Assembly (NCBI GenBank): GCA_024639745.1
Contig: JAHEHW010000098.1
Location: 1 to 6,695 of the forward strand
From: Salaquimonas sp.
GTDB lineage: Bacteria > Pseudomonadota > Alphaproteobacteria > Rhizobiales > Rhizobiaceae
Length of the DNA stretch: 6,695 nucleotides
Direction of reading: 5' to 3'
Shown: positions 1 through 5,732 of the stretch, piece after piece
Layout of the letters: each line of letters begins with the position of its first letter
Position numbering within the stretch: position 1 is the first letter of the stretch
Notes under the pieces: generated by a model
The model's database searches: none
What the model saw: the letters and a program-made list of their open reading frames with translations, nothing else
What the model was told of the DNA's origin: nothing
Made by a program: the position numbers and the translations under genes

Positions 1-684
1 GCCTTTCTTGCCGCCGCGCGTCAGCATCTCGGACCGTTATTATCGGCATTTGAAGTCATGTGGCCGGATTACTGGCAACAGATCGCAAAGACACCGGGAC
101 TGCGAATGCCCTTGGCCCAGGTCCATGCTTTCTACGTACTTATCGAAGCTCAGGGTAGCGATGGGCGCCTTGATTCGCGCAAATTCGATGATTTCCTGGA
201 GAGCCAGGCAGAAACAGGGCTACTCACCGATGCCGTAATCGCGCAATCGTCATCCGATCTGAAGGATTTCTGGCTTGTTCGGGACGCGGTTTCGGAATTC
301 GGTCAAACCTTCGGCAGCCATGCGGGCTTTGACATCGGCCTGCCGGTCGCTGAGATGGACCGTTTCGTATCCGCTACTCGTGAGGCGCTCAGCGCCAACT
401 TCCCGAAAGCCCATGCGCTGTTTTACGGCCATGTAGGCGATGGCAATTTGCATATCGTTGCAAGGGATGAGGCAAGCGCAGTGCAGCCAAAAGATGCCAT
501 CAGCGAAATCGTCTATAAGATTGTCGGCGAGTTTGGCGGCACGATCTCTGCAGAACACGGGATCGGATTGACCAAGAAACCCTATCTGCGAGTTTCGCGC
601 ACACCGGAAGAAATTGAGACCATGCGTCGGCTGAAACTGGCTCTTGACCCTGGTAATATCCTCAATCCGGGCAAGGTTTTCTGA
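1..684 (+). CDS. FAD-linked 2-hydroxyacid oxidase, C-terminal half (5' truncated by window edge)
   Basis: The reading frame is open from base 1 and ends at TGA 682-684, giving a 227-residue fragment. Family members (glycolate oxidase GlcD, D-lactate and D-2-hydroxyglutarate dehydrogenases) are usually about 460-480 residues, so the N-terminal FAD-binding domain lies outside the window. The fragment matches the FAD-oxidase C-terminal domain. It has the GHVGDGNLH motif at fragment residues 143-151 and an EHGIG motif at 185-189; their His and Glu residues bind the active-site metal in D-2-hydroxyglutarate dehydrogenase. It ends with the typical LDPGNILNPGKVF tail. Such enzymes oxidise a D-2-hydroxyacid to the 2-keto acid, passing electrons through FAD to a quinone, cytochrome or flavoprotein. 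Only 2 bases separate its stop from the next start, so it is probably co-transcribed with the sugar kinase. The substrate cannot be read from this half; a sugar-acid-derived hydroxyacid is an inference from context. Confidence 0.9.
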   Translation, partial: AFLAAARQHLGPLLSAFEVMWPDYWQQIAKTPGLRMPLAQVHAFYVLIEAQGSDGRLDSRKFDDFLESQAETGLLTDAVIAQSSSDLKDFWLVRDAVSEFGQTFGSHAGFDIGLPVAEMDRFVSATREALSANFPKAHALFYGHVGDGNLHIVARDEASAVQPKDAISEIVYKIVGEFGGTISAEHGIGLTKKPYLRVSRTPEEIETMRRLKLALDPGNILNPGKVF

Positions 685-686
685 TC

Positions 687-1622
687 ATGGCAGCAGTTCG
701 CAATTTCACTTCGATCGGTGAATGCATGCTGGAGTTTTCACGCGTGAGCGATGGCAACTGGCGTCTTGGCTATGCGGGAGACACGCTCAACACCGCTTGG
801 TATTTTCGCGCACTGGCTGGCGACGAATGGAATATCGATTATGTGACACGGCTCGGTAGCGATAGCCATTCCGCCGCAATGCTCGACTTTCTCGCCAGGC
901 ACGGTATCGGCACACGGTATATTCAGCGCGATACCGAGCGGCAGCCGGGGCTCTATCTGATCGAAACAAAGAACGGCGAGCGCTCCTTTAGCTATTGGCG
1001 ATCGCAATCCGCAGCACGGCATATGGCCGATGACGAGGGACCGCTGGCCGCTGCAATGGATGCATCGGACTTCATTTATTTTTCGGGCATCACACTCGCG
1101 ATTCTGGCCCCGGACCGGCGTGGCTTTCTGCTCAACCTCATTGCCGATGCGCGTGCGAGCGGCAAGACCACGGTTTTCGATCCGAATATCCGGCCGAGAC
1201 TTTGGGAGAGTGTCGATGCGATACGGGACTGGCTGACCCGCGCAGCTGCAGTTAGTTCGCTGTCACTGCCGAGCTTTGACGATGAGCGCGAATGGTTTTC
1301 GGATGCGGATATAGACGCCTGCGCAAGCAGATTTCTGGTTGCGGGTGCTGAGCGGGTATGCGTCAAGAACGGTGGCGGACCAATTTGCTATGGTGATGGC
1401 GATGGTCTGAAGACCCTATCGTCGCTGGATAAGGTTCATCCAGTCGACAGCACGGGCGCCGGCGATTCCTTCAACGGCGCGTTCTTGCGCTATTACCTTT
1501 CCGGCACGGCATTCGAAGATGCTGTTATCCGCGCGCACAGGGTTTCATCCGCAGTGGTGCTGCATCCGGGCGCACTGCTCGATCCGGATAAAATCCGCTC
1601 GATCGCCGAACGGGAAACCTAG
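687..1622 (+). CDS. kdgK: 2-keto-3-deoxygluconate kinase (PfkB/ribokinase family)
   Basis: A 311-residue protein, close to the roughly 310 residues of bacterial KdgK. This enzyme phosphorylates 2-keto-3-deoxy-D-gluconate (KDG) with ATP to KDPG in the cytoplasm; KDPG is then split by the Entner-Doudoroff aldolase. The N-terminal sheet carries GECMLEF (11-17) and the sugar-binding GDTLNTA (31-37). YWRSQSAAR (103-111) matches the KdgK-type segment whose Arg contacts the KDG carboxylate. The C-terminal PfkB signature is STGAGDSFNG (255-264), with the anion-hole GAG and the catalytic base D260. FDPNIRPRLW (164-173) is also typical of KDG kinases. The ATG follows the oxidase stop by 2 bases, with an AAGG about 10 bases upstream, so translation is probably coupled. 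Its stop codon overlaps that of udh on the other strand. The canonical Udh-Gci route does not pass through KDG, so either KDG comes from a second route or the kinase has a related 2-keto-3-deoxy acid as substrate. Family is certain; exact substrate is less so. Confidence 0.85.
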   Translation: MAAVRNFTSIGECMLEFSRVSDGNWRLGYAGDTLNTAWYFRALAGDEWNIDYVTRLGSDSHSAAMLDFLARHGIGTRYIQRDTERQPGLYLIETKNGERSFSYWRSQSAARHMADDEGPLAAAMDASDFIYFSGITLAILAPDRRGFLLNLIADARASGKTTVFDPNIRPRLWESVDAIRDWLTRAAAVSSLSLPSFDDEREWFSDADIDACASRFLVAGAERVCVKNGGGPICYGDGDGLKTLSSLDKVHPVDSTGAGDSFNGAFLRYYLSGTAFEDAVIRAHRVSSAVVLHPGALLDPDKIRSIAERET

Positions 1623-2422
1623 TCCTCGTCCTTGAAAATCGGATGGGTTGTGAAAACACCACCCTGATATTTCGCAACTGGCTCTTCCGGACCAGGCGGC
1701 GGCGCGGCGGCTTCCACCTTGTCGCGGAATTTTTCCGAACTGTCCTGCGGTCGCCAGCCAAGATAGCGTGTCCCTTCATTGCTCCACCAAACTGTCTCGT
1801 TGTCCGAAATGCCGTAGATTACCGGACAGCCAAGCCGCGGAGCGAGCATGCAGCGCTTGATCATTCGCGCGAAATCTTGCGCACTTAGCCAAGTCGATAG
1901 CATGCGCCGATCGGCAGGTTCCGGAAAGCACGACCCGATCCGGACGATCGCGGTCTCGACGCCGAACTTGTCATGATAAAGGCTGGCCATCGCTTCCCCG
2001 AAACATTTCGAAACGCCATAGAGGCCGTCCGGTTTCGGTATCGCCGTGTGGTCGAGGTGCTCGTCCTGACGGTAATAGCCGACGACATGATTGGAACTCG
2101 CAAAAATGATACGGGGATTTCCATTCTGCCGCACCGCCTCATAGAGATGATAAACGCCATCGAGATTTGCCGCGCGGATCAGACTGTAGGGCTTTTCGAC
2201 CGAGATGCCGCCAAGGTGAACGATACCGTCACATCCGGCCACGAGCTCGAAAACCGCCTTTTCGTCGGCCAGATCGCAGTCGAAGAACTCTTCCGTTTCT
2301 TTCACGTCGTCCACTGCCACAACATCAGACAGTCTGACCGTCTTCGCGAAATCGGCAAAGAGAGGGCGCAATTGGGTGGCAACCCCTCCTGCAGCGCCCG
2401 TCACGAGCAATTTTTCCAGCAT
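1619..2422 (-). CDS. udh: Uronate dehydrogenase (NAD-dependent, extended SDR fold)
   Basis: A 267-residue protein, near the 265 residues of Agrobacterium Udh, which it resembles through most of its length from memory: DGIVHLGGISVEKP (65-78), RIIFASSNH (104-112), LYGVSKCFGE (134-143), VRIGSC (160-165), RMLSTW (173-178) and GCPVIYG (198-204). Udh oxidises D-galacturonate or D-glucuronate with NAD+ to the aldaro-lactone. The SDR catalytic residues are visible as S110, Y135 and K139; R173 sits where the carboxylate-binding Arg lies. The nucleotide-binding loop is TGAAGGVA, with Ala replacing the usual third Gly. The start is chosen at 2422. A GGAGGA lies at 2432-2427 just before it, and this places the Rossmann strand as in Agrobacterium. 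The ATG at 2434 would add four residues and lies within that ribosome binding site; it has a weaker AAGGGA upstream. The gene is divergent from gci and convergent with the kinase. Confidence 0.92.
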   Translation of the reverse strand: MLEKLLVTGAAGGVATQLRPLFADFAKTVRLSDVVAVDDVKETEEFFDCDLADEKAVFELVAGCDGIVHLGGISVEKPYSLIRAANLDGVYHLYEAVRQNGNPRIIFASSNHVVGYYRQDEHLDHTAIPKPDGLYGVSKCFGEAMASLYHDKFGVETAIVRIGSCFPEPADRRMLSTWLSAQDFARMIKRCMLAPRLGCPVIYGISDNETVWWSNEGTRYLGWRPQDSSEKFRDKVEAAAPPPGPEEPVAKYQGGVFTTHPIFKDED

Positions 2423-2570
2423 CCTGTCCTCCATATATCAGTCCCTTGAAGACTAGCGCGAACGCAGGTGTGCTGAACAGCCCGCAATCGCCTTTCTTCC
2501 CTTGCGATCCGGCTTGCCGTTGCCCAAAATCACCGTCCTGAACTCGAAAATTGCTGAAAGCGAAAACTGT
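2423..2570. promoter_or_regulatory. Divergent intergenic region between udh and gci
   Basis: These 148 bases must hold the start signals for udh (leftward) and most likely for gci and its downstream genes (rightward), since udh and gci act consecutively and are transcribed away from each other. The only firm element is the udh ribosome binding site, GGAGGA on the minus strand at 2432-2427. No convincing -35/-10 pair was found on either strand. A TTGCCG at 2514-2519 lacks a good -10 at the right distance. A short inverted repeat, ATCGC at 2487-2491 with GCGAT at 2504-2508, could be part of an operator but is too short to call. That the region is regulatory is inferred from its position. Confidence 0.5.
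2427..2432 (-). promoter_or_regulatory. Ribosome binding site that decides the udh start
   Basis: On the minus strand the bases read GGAGGA, followed by 4 bases and then ATG at 2422. This strong Shine-Dalgarno match overlaps the upstream candidate ATG at 2434, which makes the downstream ATG the better start. Confidence 0.7.
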
Positions 2571-3713
2571 ATGAAGATTGTATCGGTTCACCCTCACTTG
2601 CTGGATCACAAGCTGGACACCGCCTTCGAAAGCGCGTCCATGCGTTTCGACAGACGACAGCACGTGCTTGTTGAAATCGTTTGCGATGACGGAACCATCG
2701 GTTGGGGCGAATGTCTGGGCCCTGCCCTTCCCAATGCAGCGGTCGTCAAAGCGTATACGCCGAGCCTGATTGGCGAAGATCCGCTTAATACCGAAATAAT
2801 CTGGCAGCGGCTTTACAATCTTTTCAGAGACCAGGGTCAAAGGGGACTAACGGTAACCGCCCTTTCCGGGATCGATGTCGCCCTCTGGGATATCAAAGGT
2901 AAGCATTTCGGAGTACCCGTTTCCGTTCTGCTTGGCGGCCGTTTGCGCGAGCAGGTACGCGCCTATGCGACCGGATCTTTCAAACGCGATGGCGTCGATA
3001 GGGTAACCGACAATGCCGAGGAATGCGCCGGCCATGTCGAGGCCGGTTTTCAGGCGGTCAAGATCAAGATCGGTTTCAACCCGCGAGAAGATATCGAAGT
3101 CATTGCCGCAGTGCGGGAAGCAATCGGCCCCGACACCCGTTTGATGATTGATGCCAATCACGGATACGATGTTCGCGAAGCTGTTCAGGTCGGCCAGGCG
3201 GCCGCGCAATATGGCATCGACTGGTTCGAGGAGCCGGTGATTCCGGAGCAGCTCTCCGCTTACCGCGCGGTCCGGGAGGGCCAACCAATTCCGGTTGCAG
3301 GCGGTGAAACCTGGCATGGACGCTTCGGCTTCAAGGAACCGCTTGAGACGCGCTCGATCGATATCGCCCAACCCGATCTTTGCGGAACTGGCGGCTTTAG
3401 CGAAATGCGCCGGATTGCCGACATGGCGACTCTGCACGGAATTCGCCTTGTTCCGCATGTCTGGGGAACCGGCGTGCAAATCGCCGCCAGCCTGCAATTC
3501 ATGGCGTCGCAACTGCCCGATCCACCACGAAACCATCCCGTCGAACCGATTCTTGAATTTGACCGGACCGATAATCCATTCCGTCAGGCAATCCTCAAAG
3601 AACCCATCGAACACCAGAACGGTATCGTTTCGATTCCAAATGGTCATGGACTCGGCATCGACATTGATCATGACGCGCTGGCGGAATTCGCATTGAAGGC
3701 TGAGACATTTTGA
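2571..3713 (+). CDS. gci: D-galactarolactone cycloisomerase (enolase superfamily)
   Basis: A 380-residue protein of the mandelate racemase/muconate lactonising enzyme group that closely resembles, from memory, the characterised Agrobacterium Gci of about the same length. Gci opens D-galactaro-1,4-lactone to 3-deoxy-2-keto-L-threo-hexarate, the step after Udh. The N-terminal capping domain has SASMRFDRRQHVLVE (21-35) and GWGECLGP (44-51). The barrel carries KIKIGF with K164 and K166, metal ligands D194 (MIDANHG), E220 (WFEEP) and E246 (AGGETWHG), and H296 (PHVWGTG), all at the residue numbers expected for Gci. The frame stays open upstream to a TTG at 2502, but the ATG at 2571 gives the family's usual N-terminus, MKIVSVHPHLLDHKLDT. 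Its ribosome binding site is weak, with only a purine-rich GAAAGCGAAAA stretch upstream. The stop overlaps the TTG start of the next gene by 4 bases, indicating an operon. Glucaro-lactone isomers are possible alternative substrates. Confidence 0.93.
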   Translation: MKIVSVHPHLLDHKLDTAFESASMRFDRRQHVLVEIVCDDGTIGWGECLGPALPNAAVVKAYTPSLIGEDPLNTEIIWQRLYNLFRDQGQRGLTVTALSGIDVALWDIKGKHFGVPVSVLLGGRLREQVRAYATGSFKRDGVDRVTDNAEECAGHVEAGFQAVKIKIGFNPREDIEVIAAVREAIGPDTRLMIDANHGYDVREAVQVGQAAAQYGIDWFEEPVIPEQLSAYRAVREGQPIPVAGGETWHGRFGFKEPLETRSIDIAQPDLCGTGGFSEMRRIADMATLHGIRLVPHVWGTGVQIAASLQFMASQLPDPPRNHPVEPILEFDRTDNPFRQAILKEPIEHQNGIVSIPNGHGLGIDIDHDALAEFALKAETF

Positions 3714-4753
3714 ACGCCCCGGTCAAAATCGCGGTAGTCGGAGCCGGCTTAATCGGCAAACGTCATATCGAAGCTATTGCGGCTTCCGGCAGCGAAGCGA
3801 TGGTGCACTCGATTACTGACCCGGATCCGGCCAGATCCGCCATCGCCAGACAGCTGGACGTGCCATACTTCCAGACGCTGCAGGCAATGGTATCGAATTC
3901 CGCGCCTGACGGCGTCATAGTTGCGACACCGAACCGGTTTCATCTTGAAGATACTCTGTATTGCATTTCCAAGGGCATTCCGGTGCTGGTCGAAAAACCG
4001 CTTGCCGTCACCGCCGAAGAAGGTCTGAAAATCGTTATTGCTTCGGAGGAAAAAGGCGTCCCCGTACTCGTCGGTCATCATCGTCGGCACAATCCTCTTG
4101 TTCAGAGGGCCAAGGCCGAAATAGAGGCCGGGAGCATCGGGCAAGTCGTTTCGGTTCACGCGACTTGCTGGTTGTACAAGCCGGACGACTACTTCAATGT
4201 CACCTGGCGTCGCCAAACCGGTGGCGGCCCTATCTACATCAATCTGATTCACGATATCGACCTCCTGCAGCATTTCTGCGGGCCAGTCGAAACCGTCATG
4301 GCGATGCAAGCCAATACCGCTCGATCTCACGAGGTTGAAGATACCGCTGTCATAACGCTCCGGTTCGAGAATGGCGCGCTCGGCACGGTCAACCTGTCCG
4401 ATACCATCGTTGCGCCATGGAGCTGGGAATTGACCGCACGAGAAAACCCGGCCTATCCGGTGACGGGACAGGCAACCTACTGGATCGGAGGCACCAATGG
4501 CTCCCTTGAGATGCCAACGATGCGGATCTGGCATCAGCAAAATACCAGAAGCTGGTGGGAGCCTATCGATGCCCGTCATGTACCGGTCCGCTCTACCGAT
4601 CCCATCGAGGCTCAGATAAAGCATTTTTCAGCAGTCATTTCAGGAGATAAACAGCCGCTAGTTCCGGCCCGCGCCGGATGGCAGGCTTTGCGCACGATCG
4701 AAGCAGTTAAGCGTTCCGCCGAAAGCGGTTCGACGGTCAATATCGCAATCTAG
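3710..4753 (+). CDS. Gfo/Idh/MocA family NAD(P)-dependent dehydrogenase
   Basis: A 347-residue cytoplasmic oxidoreductase of normal family length. The N-terminal Rossmann fold has VGAGLIGKRH (10-19); VATPNRFH (71-78) and VEKPLAV (94-100) follow, with K96 as the catalytic lysine of the EKP motif. VGHHRRHNPL (121-130) opens the C-terminal domain. The active-site segment GGGPIYINLIHDID (171-184) keeps H181 and D184, but the common Asp of the DxGxH motif is Ile, with Asn next to it. I believe this NLIHxID form marks a subgroup of the family rather than a damaged enzyme. Members oxidise or reduce a hydroxyl of sugars, inositols or sugar acids. The start is TTG at 3710, inside the gci stop (TTGA overlap); an in-frame TGA at 3701 leaves no upstream ATG or GTG, and a GAAGG lies about 10 bases before it. 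Translation is probably coupled to gci. The substrate is unknown; this gene is not a step in the published Udh-Gci route. Confidence 0.88.
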   Translation: MNAPVKIAVVGAGLIGKRHIEAIAASGSEAMVHSITDPDPARSAIARQLDVPYFQTLQAMVSNSAPDGVIVATPNRFHLEDTLYCISKGIPVLVEKPLAVTAEEGLKIVIASEEKGVPVLVGHHRRHNPLVQRAKAEIEAGSIGQVVSVHATCWLYKPDDYFNVTWRRQTGGGPIYINLIHDIDLLQHFCGPVETVMAMQANTARSHEVEDTAVITLRFENGALGTVNLSDTIVAPWSWELTARENPAYPVTGQATYWIGGTNGSLEMPTMRIWHQQNTRSWWEPIDARHVPVRSTDPIEAQIKHFSAVISGDKQPLVPARAGWQALRTIEAVKRSAESGSTVNIAI

Positions 4754-4767
4754 GTTAGGGTTCGCAG

Positions 4768-5601
4768 ATGATTAGCGGGTATACGAAAATTATTGCGCAT
4801 CTGGGCGTGCCGACCGAAAGCTTCAAATCGCCGATGATCTACAATCCATGGTTCGATTCAAAGGGTATCGATACGGTCGTGGTTCCAATGGGATGCGAGG
4901 CGGAAGATTTTGCGGCGTTCATGCCCCTGGTCTTTCGATTGCGCAATATTGCCGGCGCCCTCATCACAATGCCCCACAAGGTTGCAGTGGTCGACCTTCT
5001 GGACCAAGCAAGTAAAGCGATCGCGATCTGCGGCGCCTGTAATGCCGTGAAGCGGGGCGAGGACGGACAGTTGATCGGCGATATGTTCGACGGTGAGGGT
5101 TTTGTCCGCGGAATGATTAGAAAGGGACGAGCCGCAGACGGCGCTTCAGCGTTGGTCGCTGGATGCGGCGGTGTCGGTTCGGCCATAGCAGCCTCGCTCG
5201 CGAAAGCCGGCTCTGTTCGCCTTGGGCTCTACGATACGAATACCCGCGCCATGGAAGAACTGGCGACCCGCCTGCGCAATCATTATCCAGAGCTTCAGAT
5301 CCGTACCGGCTTGAATGATCCGAAGGGATATGACTGCGTCGTAAACGCAACGCCGCTCGGTATGAATGAAAACGATCCGATGCCGTTGGATATCGAACGC
5401 ATCGATCCCGGCGCCTTTGTCGGGGAGGTCGTGCTGACGGAGGCAGATACAGCCTTTCTCGGCGCTGCCAAAAAAAGGGGCTGTGTTACCCAGATCGGAA
5501 CCGACATGCTTTTTGAGCAGATTCCTGCTTACCTGGAATTTTTCGGCTACCCTTCAACGACAGCGGAGGAATTGCGTTCGGTGGCGCGCCAACATTACTG
5601 A
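4768..5601 (+). CDS. Shikimate-dehydrogenase-like oxidoreductase (AroE/SdhL-type fold), probably catabolic
   Basis: A 277-residue protein with the full AroE architecture and usual length. Visible motifs are the substrate domain GVPTESFKSPMIYN (13-26), ITMPHK (66-71) with the catalytic lysine K71, GACNAV (89-94) with N92, DGEGF with D108 as the catalytic Asp, the dinucleotide loop AGCGGVGSA (131-139), NATPLGM (193-199) and a C-terminal MLFEQ with Q251. By alignment from memory to E. coli AroE, Ser14 is Phe19 here while Ser16 is kept as S21. These two serines hold the shikimate carboxylate, so the substrate is probably different. The NADP-binding NRT motif is replaced by D156-T-N, which favours NAD+. 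The ATG follows the MocA-type gene by 14 bases, with AGGG 7 bases upstream, so it is in the same operon. Housekeeping aromatic biosynthesis is unlikely. A role as a dehydrogenase of a polyhydroxy or cyclic acid is inferred. Confidence 0.82.
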   Translation: MISGYTKIIAHLGVPTESFKSPMIYNPWFDSKGIDTVVVPMGCEAEDFAAFMPLVFRLRNIAGALITMPHKVAVVDLLDQASKAIAICGACNAVKRGEDGQLIGDMFDGEGFVRGMIRKGRAADGASALVAGCGGVGSAIAASLAKAGSVRLGLYDTNTRAMEELATRLRNHYPELQIRTGLNDPKGYDCVVNATPLGMNENDPMPLDIERIDPGAFVGEVVLTEADTAFLGAAKKRGCVTQIGTDMLFEQIPAYLEFFGYPSTTAEELRSVARQHY

Positions 5602-5732
5602 TTGCGCGATCCGGGGATAATCTCGAACGCGCATGCATGCATCTTTTTTCTACCGAGATGAAAACATGATTTGTGTCGCGCTTTCGAAAATCGCAAAGTG
5701 CGGAACCATACTGCGATCGGGAGGGAGTATCG
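5602..5732 (+). promoter_or_regulatory. 131-base leader between the AroE-like gene and the aldolase
   Basis: This is the longest gap within the plus-strand series. It holds a possible stem (TGCGCG 5603-5608 with CGCGCA 5628-5633), the self-complementary run GCATGCATGCAT (5631-5642), and six Ts at 5644-5649. It ends with a strong GGAGGG ribosome binding site (5719-5724), 8 bases before the aldolase ATG at 5733. A frame open from 5673 could lengthen the aldolase, but that added stretch looks non-coding. The region could hold a weak terminator or attenuator and a separate aldolase promoter. No clear -35/-10 pair was found; CATACT at 5707-5712 is a poor -10. Confidence 0.4.

Noticed and set aside
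1973..2449. 158-codon plus-strand open frame across udh
   Set aside because: It is antisense to udh, whose protein matches a known family across its length; the antisense product has no recognisable motif.
2502..2570. 23-residue N-terminal extension of gci from TTG at 2502
   Set aside because: The family begins at the MKI residues encoded from 2571; the extension lies in the likely promoter region.
2325..2840. 171-codon minus-strand frame crossing the udh-gci gap
   Set aside because: It overlaps the 5' ends of both well-supported genes in antisense or another frame, and no family features are visible.
2847..3671. 274-codon minus-strand frame inside gci
   Set aside because: Long antisense frames are common opposite GC-rich genes; gci is supported by all its catalytic residues.
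3749..4624. 291-codon minus-strand frame inside the MocA-type gene
   Set aside because: It is antisense to a protein with clear Rossmann and EKP motifs; the antisense product shows no domain.
5603..5649. Rho-independent terminator after the AroE-like gene
   Set aside because: The stem is only 6 bases with a 19-base loop, and the T run begins about 10 bases after it, so it is not called as a terminator.
5673..5732. 20-residue N-terminal extension of the aldolase
   Set aside because: The strong ribosome binding site at 5719-5724 and the family's usual N-terminus both favour ATG 5733.
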